The notes under the pieces were generated by a model, which was not told the DNA's origin, searched no databases, and was given only the letters and a program-made list of their open reading frames with translations. Made by a program: the position numbers and the translations under genes. A stretch of DNA of 64,000 bases from JACDEA01 sp963742585 (lineage in GTDB: Bacteria; Actinomycetota; Acidimicrobiia; Acidimicrobiales; JACDEA01): positions 992,001 to 1,056,000 of the forward strand of contig CAVUMI010000009.1 of the NCBI GenBank assembly GCA_963742585.1, given 5' to 3'. Below, piece by piece: positions 16,148-25,921 of this stretch (position 1 is the first letter of the stretch; each line of letters begins with the position of its first letter).

Positions 16148-17458
16148 ATGACCATCGTGAGCGAGGACGTGACCGTCGAGCTGCGGAGCTGGCTCGAGGA
16201 GAACTGGGATCCCGATCTCACCGTCGCGCAATGGTGGGAACGCCTGGGCCTATCGGGCTGGGCGGCACCGTCGTTGCCGGAGAACGCCTACGGACGAGGG
16301 CTCTCACGCGCCGACGCCGTCCGGGTTGGCAGCGAGATCACCAAATTCGGAGCACTCTCCGCGCCGGCCGGGCTCGGCCTCCTCCTCGCCGCGCCGACGA
16401 TTGCGGCGCACGGTACGCAGGAGCAGATCGACACCCACGTCCGTGACATCGTGACCGGGCAGAAGGCATGGTGTCAGCTCTTCAGCGAGCCGGGCGCGGG
16501 TTCGGACCTGGCCGGCCTCACGTGCAAGGCCATTCAGGACGGCGAGGAGTACACCGTCAACGGTCAGAAGGTGTGGACCTCGGGCGGGCAGTACGCGGAC
16601 ATGGGCATGCTCATCGCCCGCACGAACCCCGATGCCCCGAAGCACCAGGGCATCACCTACTTCGCCTTCGACATGCACCAGCCCGGCGTCGATATCCGTC
16701 CGCTGAAAGAAATGACCGGCCACGCCATGTTCAACGAGGTCTTCCTCAACGACGCGCGTGTCGCAGCCGACGCGATCATCGGCGACAAGAACAACGGTTG
16801 GGCGGTCGCCAACACGACGCTGATGCACGAGCGGGCTGGTCTGGGTTCGGGCGGCGGCAGCGCCGGCTACGGCGGTGCGCTACCGGGAACCGTCGCCGGC
16901 CAGCTTGAACGTCGCGTCGGCGAGTTCGTCTCGGCGGACCGCCCGCGTCGCGGCGGTGGTGGTGGCGCCGCGGCCGTGCGCGGCGGCAGCGCGCAGCTGC
17001 TGATCGGCCTGGCGAAAGGCAACGGCAAGGCGAAGGACCCGGTGATCCGGCAGGGGCTCGCCCACCTGCACACCATGGGCGAGATCGGACGCTTCAACGC
17101 CGAGCGAGCCAAGGCAGCCCGGGCCGCCGGGGTCGACATCCCCGGCATGCCGAACATCGGCAAGTTGTCGATGAGCCAGATCGTGCGGCTCACGCGCGAC
17201 CTCGGGCTGCAGATTGTCGGCCCGCACGGAATGCTGCACTCGTACAACCCCGAGGGGCGCAAGGTGCTCGACGAGATCACCGGTAACCCGTTCCTCGCGG
17301 CGGTTACCGAGTCGGCGCTCTACGCGCAGGCGCCCCCAATCTACGGCGGCACGGATCAGGTCCAGCGCAACATCATCGGCGAACGGGTGTTGGGGCTTCC
17401 GAAGGAACCCAACGACGACAAGACCCGCCCGTTCTCCGAACTCCCCAAGAACGGCTGA
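16148..17458 (+). CDS. Acyl-CoA dehydrogenase family flavoprotein
   Basis: A 436-residue FAD enzyme. It has WCQLFSEPGAGSDLAGL (the FAD/acyl binding signature), YTVNGQKVWTSGGQYADMG, FNEVFLNDARV and the C-terminal signature PPIYGGTDQVQRNIIGERVLG. A Gly-rich insert at residues about 237-280 (LGSGGGSAGYGG to RRGGGGGAAA) precedes the helical C-domain. Such proteins oxidise acyl-CoA thioesters in fatty-acid, steroid or branched-chain catabolism. The hydrolase gene starts two bases after its stop. The product may pair with a partner subunit, as many actinobacterial members do. Confidence 0.88.
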   Translation: MTIVSEDVTVELRSWLEENWDPDLTVAQWWERLGLSGWAAPSLPENAYGRGLSRADAVRVGSEITKFGALSAPAGLGLLLAAPTIAAHGTQEQIDTHVRDIVTGQKAWCQLFSEPGAGSDLAGLTCKAIQDGEEYTVNGQKVWTSGGQYADMGMLIARTNPDAPKHQGITYFAFDMHQPGVDIRPLKEMTGHAMFNEVFLNDARVAADAIIGDKNNGWAVANTTLMHERAGLGSGGGSAGYGGALPGTVAGQLERRVGEFVSADRPRRGGGGGAAAVRGGSAQLLIGLAKGNGKAKDPVIRQGLAHLHTMGEIGRFNAERAKAARAAGVDIPGMPNIGKLSMSQIVRLTRDLGLQIVGPHGMLHSYNPEGRKVLDEITGNPFLAAVTESALYAQAPPIYGGTDQVQRNIIGERVLGLPKEPNDDKTRPFSELPKNG

Positions 17459-17459
17459 T

Positions 17460-18416
17460 TTGAGTTCCACTACCGCGGAGTCGGCCGAGACGCTGCGCGC
17501 TCGCGAACACGCCGTCTTCCCCAAGGACCGCCGCATCCACGCGTCCGACGGGACGCGCATCGCGTACACGGTGCGCGGCGACGGTGCCGGCGTGCCGGTC
17601 GTGTTCGTCAACGGTTGGACGTGCAGCGATGCGTATTGGGTCGGCATCGGACCGGGGGTCGCGGCGGCAGGTCACCGCGCGCTGTTCCTCGACACCCGTG
17701 CCCATGGCGAATCGGGCCTGCCGCGATCGCCCGGTCTCTGTGCGCGGAATCTCCGCGGCGAGGACGTCGATCCCGAACGGCTGGCACGCGATGTCATCGA
17801 GGTGCTGGATGACGCCGGCATCGATCGGGCCGTGCTGGCCGGCCACTCGATGGGCGTGCAGACGATCGTGGAGTGCTACCGGCTGGCCCCCGAGCGCGTG
17901 GCCGGCCTGATCCCGGTCGCCGGGACATTCGAGAACCCGGTGAAGACGTTCGCCGACCTTGCCGTGCTCGATCGGCTCTATCCGGTCGCTGAAGTGCTGT
18001 TCCGCTTTGTGCCCTTCGAGGCCCTGCGGCCGTTCATCCGCCGGACGGCCAACCCGAGCCTGGGTCATCGAGTTGTGCAGCTGATACGTGTGGGCGGGCC
18101 GAAGGTAAAAGAGGAACATCTCGCGCCGCACATGGCGCAGGTCGGCGACGTGAACTTCTCCGTGCTGTTCAGGATGATGTCGGAGCTACGCCGCCATCAC
18201 ACCGCGGAACTGCTTCCGAACATCGCCGCGCCTGTGCTCGTACTCGCCGGACGCAAGGATCTCTTCACGCCGCCGTCTGTCCAGCAGATGATGGCGGACC
18301 GGATTCCGGACTCCGAAATCGTTTGGTTTGAGGAGGCCGGACACATGCTGCCGATCGAGGAGCCCGAGGAGTTGACCGCGGCGATCCTGGACTTCGTCAG
18401 GCGGCGGATTCAGTAG
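17460..18416 (+). CDS. Alpha/beta hydrolase
   Basis: A 318-residue hydrolase with oxyanion-region VVFVNGWTCSD, LFLDTRAHGESG, nucleophile elbow VLAGHSMGVQT (Ser in GHSMG), acid region VLVLAGRKDLFTP (Asp) and EEAGHMLPIEEP (His). TTG 17460 is chosen: it is the first start after the dehydrogenase stop at 17458, and the frame upstream overlaps that gene. Likely an esterase or epoxide/thioester hydrolase working with the dehydrogenase. The last 20 bases overlap the convergent hydrolase gene. Confidence 0.82.
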   Translation: MSSTTAESAETLRAREHAVFPKDRRIHASDGTRIAYTVRGDGAGVPVVFVNGWTCSDAYWVGIGPGVAAAGHRALFLDTRAHGESGLPRSPGLCARNLRGEDVDPERLARDVIEVLDDAGIDRAVLAGHSMGVQTIVECYRLAPERVAGLIPVAGTFENPVKTFADLAVLDRLYPVAEVLFRFVPFEALRPFIRRTANPSLGHRVVQLIRVGGPKVKEEHLAPHMAQVGDVNFSVLFRMMSELRRHHTAELLPNIAAPVLVLAGRKDLFTPPSVQQMMADRIPDSEIVWFEEAGHMLPIEEPEELTAAILDFVRRRIQ

Positions 18417-19329
18417 CGACCGGTCCGAGCACCGGCGGTAGCCCCGCCGCCACCGCGCGGGTGCTGGCCCGACGCAAAAACGAGCGACCCGCGTCACCTT
18501 TCAACAGGATGTCGGCTTGCGCGTTGGGACGCGAGAGCATCCAGCAGTGACCGCCCCACACCCACTGCACGTCCTCGCCCACGATCGCTGCGAACTCCTC
18601 GGCTGTGCGGGCCGGGATCGCCCAGTCGAGACGGCCCCAAACGGGTAAGACGGGCACGTTGCCGCGCTCGGCCAGATCGTGGACGGCGGCGCTGAAGTCG
18701 CAGGCGAGGAGCATTGCCGCCATCGGGGCGGTGCCGCGGAGCGCGCGGGCGTTCTGACGCAGATCAGGAGCGGCGGTCGAGAGAAAGCTGCGCAGCTGGG
18801 TGCGAGCGAGGTCGCCGCTCACATCCAGAACCAACGCGCTCAGGATGTCGAGCCCCTGGCCAAGATCCGGAAAGATCGGCCGCAGGAGGGTGCTGAAGAC
18901 ACCACGCCGCGCCTTCCATGAAGGCGTCGAGACACCATCGCGGTAGACGACGCCGAGCACGCGATCGGGATGGTCGGCCCCGAGTTGCATGGCGACCGCG
19001 CCACCCATCGAGTGGCCAAGCACCAGCGCGGCGGGGATGTTGAGCGCGTCGAGCAGCCGGACTAGTCCTTCGGCGTAGTTCCGCATCTGCGTCTGCTCCC
19101 ACGCAAATGGCGGTGTGCCGCCGAACCCAGGAAGGCTGGGATTCAACACGCGGACGCCGAGCGCGTGAGCGAGGCGCGTGCTCTCGCGCCAATAGACGCC
19201 GCCGCCCGCGAGATAGCCGTGGACATTGATGGCCCACACGGGAGCGTCGTTGTCGGACGCCGCGTAACGCCAGGGTCGATCGTCGATATCGACCGCGCCC
19301 TCCACCATCCGAATTCGCTGATCCGCCAC
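18397..19329 (-). CDS. Alpha/beta hydrolase
   Basis: A 310-residue hydrolase: AINVHGYLAGGGVYW, VLNPSLPGFGGTPP, nucleophile elbow LVLGHSMGGAVAM, acid region PVLPVWGRLDWAIP and GGHCWMLSRP with the catalytic His. It is a distinct subgroup from the neighbour at 17460. The gene ends by overlapping the convergent hydrolase by 20 bases, and its start is separated by 43 bases from the stop of the PEP-domain protein, which reads the same way. Confidence 0.82.
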   Translation of the reverse strand: MADQRIRMVEGAVDIDDRPWRYAASDNDAPVWAINVHGYLAGGGVYWRESTRLAHALGVRVLNPSLPGFGGTPPFAWEQTQMRNYAEGLVRLLDALNIPAALVLGHSMGGAVAMQLGADHPDRVLGVVYRDGVSTPSWKARRGVFSTLLRPIFPDLGQGLDILSALVLDVSGDLARTQLRSFLSTAAPDLRQNARALRGTAPMAAMLLACDFSAAVHDLAERGNVPVLPVWGRLDWAIPARTAEEFAAIVGEDVQWVWGGHCWMLSRPNAQADILLKGDAGRSFLRRASTRAVAAGLPPVLGPVATESAA

Positions 19330-19372
19330 AGCCGCACGGTAACCGGCTCGGTTTGCCGTGGCGCGGACTGTC

Positions 19373-21013
19373 TTACGGCTCGATGACTGTCACCGTGCCG
19401 CGGTCGCCGTCGACCTCGATCAGCGCGCCATCGCGTAACGCCTGCGTGGCGCCGGTGACGCTGACCACCGCGGGGATGCCCAGTTCACGGGAGACGATGA
19501 CCGCGTGGCTCATCTGCGCGCCCACTTCGACGACCACCGCCTCGGCCGGGACGAAAAGCGGTGTCCACGATGGATCGGTGATGGGTGCGACGAGGACCTC
19601 GCCGGGACCGAGCCCACGAGGGTCGCCCGGATCAAGGACGACGCGGGCTCGACCGCGCGCGACACCCGGGCACCCAGCAATGCCGGTCAGGACCGTCCCG
19701 GCGACGGCGGCTTTGATCGCGACATCGCGCCGCACCCACGTTTCCGGGGGCGGTTGGACGCCCTCGAAGACGAACGGTGGCACCAGCGCAGCGAGCTCCT
19801 CGCGTTGCGCTCGTCGCTCATTGATCGTCGGGGCGAAGCCGGCCGGCGCGGAGGTGTAGTCCTCGAGCTCTTGATTGGTAACGAGCCAGAAGTCGGCAAG
19901 GTCGTCGGGCCCGCCGGCTTCCCGTGCGCGGCGCGCCAGTTCGCGTTGCGCCAACCGCACGCCGTGGAGGGCTCGGATGATCGTGGTCTTGCTGCGTTCG
20001 CGACCCTGCGAGAGCACCTGTGCGGATCGCAGCGCTCGATCGAACTGCAGCCTGGTCAGGCCGCGGAGTCGCTTTCGTGCGTCCGCAGTCGCGGTGCGAC
20101 GCTCGCCCTCGAGCCGCTCTTGCTGCGCGCGGGGGGCGTGCGACGGGTCGGCGTCGCGCATTCGGTCGATAGCAATCACGGCCAGGGATGGATCGGTGCC
20201 CCACGTCGGTGACGATCCCTCCCACTCGTTCGGGCCGCGCGAACCGAACTCGTCAAGGAAGGCCGCCAGCCCGACCTTGTATTGATCGCTGTCGGGCGCC
20301 AGCCGTGAAAGGTCCCACATAGCCGCCGAGGGGGCCGCCGACTCGACCGAGCCCAAGCCGGCGAGCAGCTTGTTCGGCAGCGTCGGGTCGTCGAGCTTGC
20401 CTTCGCAGATCTGCGCCAGGAGGCCGGGCCCGATCGTTGCCTGGAAGGTCGTGAAGATGTGCCGGCCGAAGAGGTGACGGAACTCGGGCTGGAACGCACG
20501 CAGGACGCCAATGAGCTCGGCGTCGGTCGCGGTGGCCGGGTCGGGCAGGGTGGCGAGCCACTGAGCTACGCGCGTCTTGTCGCTCTCGAGATCGGGAAGC
20601 GCCTTCGTGTTCAGTGTTCGCAGCAGCGTTCGGGCGATCTTCACCGTGGCGACGAGATTGCGATCGCCCCGCTGGGCGGCGTAAGGCGGCGCTTCGGATT
20701 CGCCGAAGAATTGGCGGTCCATGTCGGCAACCGTCAGTCCCGGGGTGCGGACAGCCAGCACACGGACGAAGGACGTGTTGAGGTAGGCGTAGCCGTTGAA
20801 CACACCGAGCACGCCCATCGGACTGTCGCCAAAGTCAGCAGGTCGCAGCGCGCCGAAGGCCGTGAATCCGGCCCGGAAGCCGCGCTCCGCCTCGGGGACG
20901 TACAGCGTGCCCGTCAAAGGCGTGACGACCGTCGGGAACACCTCGCCGACGTTGCCTCTCGAATAGACGGGAAACCGCGCGTTCGGCGCATTGTCGACAA
21001 CCCAGGGAGGCAT
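19373..21013 (-). CDS. PEP-utilising-enzyme swivelling-domain protein without ATP-grasp domain
   Basis: A 546-residue protein. The C-terminal ~80 residues are the mobile phosphohistidine domain (GCPGVARGRARVV, VEVGAQMSHAVIVSRELGIP, AVVSVTGATQALRDG) with the phosphorylatable His in MSHA. Residues 1-450 match no part of PEP synthase that I can see: there is no ATP-grasp, and no PEP-binding TIM barrel after the His domain. The central part is helical with many Arg. It may accept a phosphate from a partner, as in rifampin phosphotransferase-type systems split between chains. The gene diverges from the liv operon. Confidence 0.7.
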   Translation of the reverse strand: MPPWVVDNAPNARFPVYSRGNVGEVFPTVVTPLTGTLYVPEAERGFRAGFTAFGALRPADFGDSPMGVLGVFNGYAYLNTSFVRVLAVRTPGLTVADMDRQFFGESEAPPYAAQRGDRNLVATVKIARTLLRTLNTKALPDLESDKTRVAQWLATLPDPATATDAELIGVLRAFQPEFRHLFGRHIFTTFQATIGPGLLAQICEGKLDDPTLPNKLLAGLGSVESAAPSAAMWDLSRLAPDSDQYKVGLAAFLDEFGSRGPNEWEGSSPTWGTDPSLAVIAIDRMRDADPSHAPRAQQERLEGERRTATADARKRLRGLTRLQFDRALRSAQVLSQGRERSKTTIIRALHGVRLAQRELARRAREAGGPDDLADFWLVTNQELEDYTSAPAGFAPTINERRAQREELAALVPPFVFEGVQPPPETWVRRDVAIKAAVAGTVLTGIAGCPGVARGRARVVLDPGDPRGLGPGEVLVAPITDPSWTPLFVPAEAVVVEVGAQMSHAVIVSRELGIPAVVSVTGATQALRDGALIEVDGDRGTVTVIEP

Positions 21014-21073
21014 GGCCGGACTCTATTTGATGGCTATCCTCGGAACGGGGCTGACGTGAGCGAGGGAGGCAGT

Positions 21074-22462
21074 ATGAAGCTCGCAGTCGGATTGGCAGTG
21101 CTGATGTTGGTGGGCGCAGCTTGTGGCGCATCGCCCCGGGTGGAACGCGAGGTCGCGGCGCGCAACGCCGCGCTCAACGCGAACCTGGGCGCCAACACCG
21201 CGGCGCAGTCATCGGGCATCGCCGCCGCCGACGGTGTCGGCGATGTCGACACCGCAGCGGCGGGCGATCAAGTCGGCGTCGGCGCGAGCACAGGGGCTGC
21301 GTCGGGTGGTCAGACGGCTGCCAGCGGAAGTCGAGCGGCAACGGCGGCGCCCGCCGGCGGGAACGGCGGGTCCACCGATGTCGGCGTGACCGCCACCTCG
21401 ATCAAGATCGGCGGCACGTTCTTCAACGGCAACTATCTCGACAAGTACAGCCAGGTCAGTGAACAGGCCGCGCAGGCGTACTTCCGCTATGTGAACGACC
21501 AGGGTGGCATCTTCGGACGCAGGATCGACTTCGTGGCCTGCGACACCGCAGGGACCGCCCAGGGCACCAACGGCTGCCTGACGAAGTTGGCCAAGCAGGA
21601 CAAGGTCTTCGCCATGGGCCCGAGCCTCGACTTCAACCTCGACACGGTGCAGCAGACGCTGGCCAACGAGAGGCTGCCATGGGTCGGCTCATCGGGCTTG
21701 TACGCCGAGGAGTTCGGCAGTGCGTGGATGTTCCCGTCCCAGCAGCCCGGCGCCGACGTCGGCGCGCTGATTACGACGTTCGCGATCCGGAACCTGGGAG
21801 CCAGGACGATCGGCGTGAGTTACCTCAACTCCGTGGCCGGTCCGTCGTGTCGCGACCGGGCCAAGGTTGTCGCGGAGAAGCTCGGTGCGTCGGTCGTTGC
21901 CGAGGTACCGAACGAGGAATCCAGCCCGAGCCTTTCGGCACAGGTCCAGCAGATGCGGGACCGGAATCCCGACGCCGTAGTGTTCTGCAACGACCCAATC
22001 AACACGGTCAAATTCATCCAGGGCAGCAGTGGCTACAAGCCGCCGAAGGGTTTCGTCGGCGGCTTTGTTGCCGCGGACGACGTCGCCGAGGCATTCGGGC
22101 CCAACGGCATTGGCGCGTACGGCTTCACCGGCTTCGATTTCTACAAGAGCGACTCGGCCGACGTGAAACGCTTCCGCGAGATCACCGAGTTCTATTACCC
22201 GGCGATCTTCCACCACTTCTACAGCCAGGCCGCGTACACCGGCGCGGTGGCCATCGTCGAAGCGCTGAAAAAGACGGGGCCACAGTTGACGCGCGACAAG
22301 TTCGTCGCGGCGGTCAAGTCGTTGACCGCCTTTGAAAGCATGGGGCTCACGTTCAACTTCAGCCGGCTAACCGGAGGCAAGAGCAGCGGGATCATGCTCC
22401 AGGTCGACGGCGCCAACAAGTGGAAGATCGTTCCCGGCAACCGCTTCGCCACACCTGAGTAG
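21074..22462 (+). CDS. Branched-chain amino-acid-type ABC transporter substrate-binding lipoprotein
   Basis: A 462-residue SBP with a lipoprotein signal (AVLMLVGAACGAS), an Ala/Gly/Ser-rich tether to about residue 100, then a type I periplasmic-binding fold: IKIGGTFFNGNYL, YFRYVNDQGGIFGRRIDFVA, TIGVSYLN and PDAVVFCNDP. LivK-type proteins bind branched-chain or other amino acids, but many actinobacterial members bind aromatic or carboxylate ligands. ATG 21074 follows GAGGGAGG at 21062-21069. It is the first gene of the operon. Confidence 0.88.
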   Translation: MKLAVGLAVLMLVGAACGASPRVEREVAARNAALNANLGANTAAQSSGIAAADGVGDVDTAAAGDQVGVGASTGAASGGQTAASGSRAATAAPAGGNGGSTDVGVTATSIKIGGTFFNGNYLDKYSQVSEQAAQAYFRYVNDQGGIFGRRIDFVACDTAGTAQGTNGCLTKLAKQDKVFAMGPSLDFNLDTVQQTLANERLPWVGSSGLYAEEFGSAWMFPSQQPGADVGALITTFAIRNLGARTIGVSYLNSVAGPSCRDRAKVVAEKLGASVVAEVPNEESSPSLSAQVQQMRDRNPDAVVFCNDPINTVKFIQGSSGYKPPKGFVGGFVAADDVAEAFGPNGIGAYGFTGFDFYKSDSADVKRFREITEFYYPAIFHHFYSQAAYTGAVAIVEALKKTGPQLTRDKFVAAVKSLTAFESMGLTFNFSRLTGGKSSGIMLQVDGANKWKIVPGNRFATPE

Positions 22463-23343
22463 TGAGTCGTCTTCTCGGGTTCATCCTGGCGGGCCTCACG
22501 ATTGGGAGCGTCTACGCGCTCGTGTCGCTGGGCGTGGTGGTGATCTTCAGGATCAGCCGGGTCGTGAATCTCGCGCACGGCGCGATGGGCATCTTCACCA
22601 CGTTCATCTTCCACTACGTGTTCGTGAAGGGTTGGGGCCTGCCGATCTGGGTGGCGTTCATCCTGACGCTGGGGTGCGGTGCGCTGCTGGGCGTCGTGGT
22701 CGAGCGGCTGTTCGTCGGCCCGGTGAGACCCGACGGCATTCTCGTCACGGTCATCATGACCGTCGGAGTCCTGCTTGTGCTCACCGAGCTGACCGTTCAG
22801 TTCTGGGGCCCCAACCAGCCGGTTATCGACTCGATCTTCTCCGACCGCGTCGTCGACATCGGCGGCAAAGGCGTGACGATCCATGAGCTGGCGACGGCAG
22901 GATTCGTTGCGGTACTCGGCATCGGGCTTTACCTGTTCCTTTCGCGCACACGTTACGGCGCGGCGATCGAGGCAATCGCTGAGGATCCCGGAGCGGCGCG
23001 CATCGTCGGCCTACCGGTGCGGCGAATCACGACGGCAACGTGGGCGCTCGGGGGTGCCACCGCCAGTCTGGCCGGGATGCTCTACATCCACACAAACGTG
23101 CTCGACCAGATCGGCATGACGTTCGTGCTCGTGGCCAGCCTGGTGGCTGCGGTGATCGGCGGGTTCAACAGCTTGGGCTTCGCGGTGGCCGGCAGTCTCG
23201 GTTCCGGGGTGTTGTTCTCCCTGGCGCAGGGTTACGTCCACACCGACGGCTTCGGCAGCTTTCTCGTATTCGTCGTGCTCGTGGTCGCGCTGATCGCGTT
23301 CCGGGGCCGGGCAGCGGCGTTGGAATCGGTGACGGAGTTCTAG
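22462..23343 (+). CDS. LivH-type ABC permease
   Basis: A 293-residue permease with about eight membrane helices. LTIGSVYALVSLGVVVIFRI and RVVNLAHGAMGIF are the LivH signatures, and AGMLYIHTN and VAAVIGGFNSLGFAVAGSL form the EAA-like coupling region. The GTG start shares one base with the stop of the binding-protein gene (TAGTG), giving translational coupling. Confidence 0.88.
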   Translation: MSRLLGFILAGLTIGSVYALVSLGVVVIFRISRVVNLAHGAMGIFTTFIFHYVFVKGWGLPIWVAFILTLGCGALLGVVVERLFVGPVRPDGILVTVIMTVGVLLVLTELTVQFWGPNQPVIDSIFSDRVVDIGGKGVTIHELATAGFVAVLGIGLYLFLSRTRYGAAIEAIAEDPGAARIVGLPVRRITTATWALGGATASLAGMLYIHTNVLDQIGMTFVLVASLVAAVIGGFNSLGFAVAGSLGSGVLFSLAQGYVHTDGFGSFLVFVVLVVALIAFRGRAAALESVTEF

Positions 23344-23401
23344 GTGGAGCGCCGCATCGCCATTACCGCGGGTCGCGCTCGTAGCCGTCGCCTGGCCGTG
23401 G

Positions 23402-24418
23402 GTGCTCCCTGAGACCACGCATTTCTACGGCGTCCTCAGCATCGTCTACGGCCTCGTCGCGTTGTCGGTGACGGTGCTCGCCGGCTGGACGGGGCAGATC
23501 TCACTCGGCCAGGCCGCGTTCCTCGGTATCGGTACCTACGCCGGGCAGAAGCTTCTGATCAACGACGTGCCGCTAATCCTAACGATCCCGATTGTGGCGC
23601 TGCTCGGCGCTCTGGTGAGCCTGGTGCTCGGCATCCCGTCACTCCGGCTGCGCGGCGTCTACCTCACGATCGTCACCCTCGCGTTCGGCGCGGCGTGCGA
23701 GAAATTCGTCTTCCCGCTGAAGCAGGTCCGGGGCGCGAAGGCAGGCATCGTGCCGCGGGCTTCATTCCTCGGCTTCCCCACGGACACGAACCGATCGCTC
23801 TACTGGGTGGGGCTGCTCGTCCTCATCGGCGCCTTGGCGATCACGTACAACCTGCGGCGGTCGGACGCGGGCCGGGCCCTCTTTGCGATTCGCGATTCCG
23901 AGGATGCCGCCATGGCCCTTGGCGTTCGCGTGGCGCCGTACAAGATCGGTGCCTTCGCGCTTTCCTCCGCGCTGGCAACGACGGCGGGGATCTTCTACGG
24001 GATGCTCTTCCAGGCGACGCCCGGCGCGAGCCAGTTCGGCGTGATCCAGTCGTTCTTCCTTCTGGCCCTGCCGGTGATCGGTGGGCTCGAGATCTTGGGC
24101 GGCGCGATCGTCGGCGGCATTCTGCTGGCGACCGCGCAACCGATCGTCAACGAGTTCAACGTGCGCCTGTTCTTGGCCAGTGGGGTACTGCTGGTGTTCT
24201 CGACGCTCAGCCGCACCGGCGGTGTGGTCGGCGCCGCGCTCACTTTGGTCCGCTCGTTTCGCGAGCACCTGCGTCCGGAGTTGGCCCACACGGCCTATGG
24301 ATCGTTCCTCCCCGACGCCGCGTTAGATCAGGACGGCCCAGCGCGGGCGCGCCTCCGCGTGAGCGGCGAGGTACCGGACCGCACATTGGTGACCATCCGG
24401 CTGCGGAGGCCCACATGA
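23402..24418 (+). CDS. LivM-type ABC permease (5' end uncertain)
   Basis: A 338-residue permease: SVTVLAGWTGQISLGQAAFLG is the LivM signature, LRLRGVYLTIVTLAFG and LPVIGGLEILGGAIVGGIL follow. The frame is open upstream of GTG 23402 and reads PRVALVAVAWPWVLPE, a likely part of the first helix, while a GTG at 23344 right after the LivH stop lies one base out of frame. An indel near 23360 would join the two, so the native start is probably 23344. The stop overlaps the LivG start as ATGA. Confidence 0.82.
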   Translation: MLPETTHFYGVLSIVYGLVALSVTVLAGWTGQISLGQAAFLGIGTYAGQKLLINDVPLILTIPIVALLGALVSLVLGIPSLRLRGVYLTIVTLAFGAACEKFVFPLKQVRGAKAGIVPRASFLGFPTDTNRSLYWVGLLVLIGALAITYNLRRSDAGRALFAIRDSEDAAMALGVRVAPYKIGAFALSSALATTAGIFYGMLFQATPGASQFGVIQSFFLLALPVIGGLEILGGAIVGGILLATAQPIVNEFNVRLFLASGVLLVFSTLSRTGGVVGAALTLVRSFREHLRPELAHTAYGSFLPDAALDQDGPARARLRVSGEVPDRTLVTIRLRRPT

Positions 24419-25203
24419 GCCGCGGCGCCGGGCAGCTCGAGGTGGTTGAGCTCACCAAGACCTTCGCGGGCTTGACCGCGGTGGACAGCGTCGACCTGGA
24501 CGTGCGTCCGTCGGAGATCGTGGGGTTGATCGGTCCGAACGGCGCCGGGAAGACCACGCTGTTCAACTGCGTCACCGGGTTTCTTCCGCAGGCGCACGGG
24601 CGCGTGCGCCTCGACGATCACGACATCAGTGACGTGCCGCCGCCCGCCCGCGCCGCGCTCGGGATGGTCCGCACGTTTCAGCAGGTGCAGCTGTTCGCCC
24701 ATCTGAGCGTTCGCGAGAATCTGCTCCTCGGTCGCCATATCGCATACGGCGCCAACGCGTTGCAGGCCATGGTGCGCACCCCCGCGGCGCGCCGAGCCGA
24801 GCGTGACGCGGCCGAGCGGGTCGCCGCAGTGGCCGAAGAGACCGGCTTGTCCGACGTCCTCGATGCGCGCGTCGGCGATCTGCCCTACGGCACCCAGCGG
24901 ATGGTCGAGGTTGCTCGCGCCGTGGCCGCGGAGCCCAGCATCCTTCTGCTCGACGAGCCGAGCGCCGGGATGGACACCCAGGAGTCGTCCTACTTCGGCG
25001 AGTTGTTGCGAACCGTCCAACGCCAGGTCGACTGCTCGGTGCTCCTCATCGAGCACGATGTTGCCCTCGTAATGGCCGTCTGCTCCCGTGTGTACGTCCT
25101 CGACTTCGGCCGGATAATCGCCGAAGGCACACCGCGTGAGATCGCCAGGCATCCCGACGTCCGCGCTGCGTACTTCGGTGTCGAGGCGGTGACGCGTGGC
25201 TGA
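24415..25203 (+). CDS. LivG-type ABC ATPase
   Basis: A 262-residue ATPase: Walker A GLIGPNGAGKTTLFNC, Q-loop VRTFQQVQLF, a signature written LPYGTQRMVEVARA (divergent from LSGGQ, common for LivG), Walker B ILLLDEPSAGM and the H-switch LIEHDVALV. The ATG overlaps the LivM stop. It pairs with LivF to drive the permeases. Confidence 0.88.
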   Translation: MSRGAGQLEVVELTKTFAGLTAVDSVDLDVRPSEIVGLIGPNGAGKTTLFNCVTGFLPQAHGRVRLDDHDISDVPPPARAALGMVRTFQQVQLFAHLSVRENLLLGRHIAYGANALQAMVRTPAARRAERDAAERVAAVAEETGLSDVLDARVGDLPYGTQRMVEVARAVAAEPSILLLDEPSAGMDTQESSYFGELLRTVQRQVDCSVLLIEHDVALVMAVCSRVYVLDFGRIIAEGTPREIARHPDVRAAYFGVEAVTRG

Positions 25204-25921
25204 GCCCCTTCTCTCGGTGCGCAGTCTCGAGGTCGCGTACGGCCAGGTGGTGGCCGTTCGTGGCGTCAGCTTTGATGTGGCCGAGGGGCAGATCGCCGCC
25301 CTGCTCGGTGCCAACGGCGCGGGCAAGACGTCCACGCTTCGCGGCGTCACCGGACTCCTCCGCCCGCGGTCGGGCAGCGTCACGTTCGCCGGCCAGCGGA
25401 TCGAAACCGTGGGACCGACGCGTGCCGTCGAACTTGGCATGGCCCATGTGCCCGAGGGTCGCCGCGTCTTCCCGGGATTGTCGGTTGCCGACAACCTCAT
25501 GCTCGGTGGTTGGGCGGCGCGCCGGCGAAAGCGGGGAGGCGGGGCTGAGGCTCTCGTGTTCGACCTGTTCCCGCGGTTGGCCGAACGTCGTGGGCAACTG
25601 GCCGGGTCGCTGTCGGGGGGCGAGCAGCAGATGCTGGCGATCGGCCGCGCCCTCATGTCGGAGCCGAAGCTGCTGCTCATCGACGAGTTGTCGCTCGGGC
25701 TTGCGCCGCTGGTCATCGACGAGTTGTTCGAACGCTTGGTGGCACTCAACCGCGAGGGTCTGTCGGTGGTGTTGATCGAGCAGTTCGTTCACCGCGCTCT
25801 CGCAGTGGCCGATCGGGTGTTCGTGCTGGCGAAGGGTCGTCTGGTATTCGACGGCACCGCCGACGAAGCCGGGCGCAGCGATGCGATCGAGAGTGCGTAT
25901 CTGTTGGGGGCGACGCGATGA
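25196..25921 (+). CDS. LivF-type ABC ATPase
   Basis: A 241-residue ATPase: Walker A LLGANGAGKTSTLRG, MAHVPEGRRVFPGLSVADNL (LivF-specific), signature LSGGEQQMLAIGRAL, Walker B LLLIDELSLGLAP and LIEQFVHRA. It overlaps the 3' end of LivG by eight bases and itself overlaps the following secreted-protein gene by four, so all seven genes appear to be one operon. Confidence 0.88.
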   Translation: MAEPLLSVRSLEVAYGQVVAVRGVSFDVAEGQIAALLGANGAGKTSTLRGVTGLLRPRSGSVTFAGQRIETVGPTRAVELGMAHVPEGRRVFPGLSVADNLMLGGWAARRRKRGGGAEALVFDLFPRLAERRGQLAGSLSGGEQQMLAIGRALMSEPKLLLIDELSLGLAPLVIDELFERLVALNREGLSVVLIEQFVHRALAVADRVFVLAKGRLVFDGTADEAGRSDAIESAYLLGATR

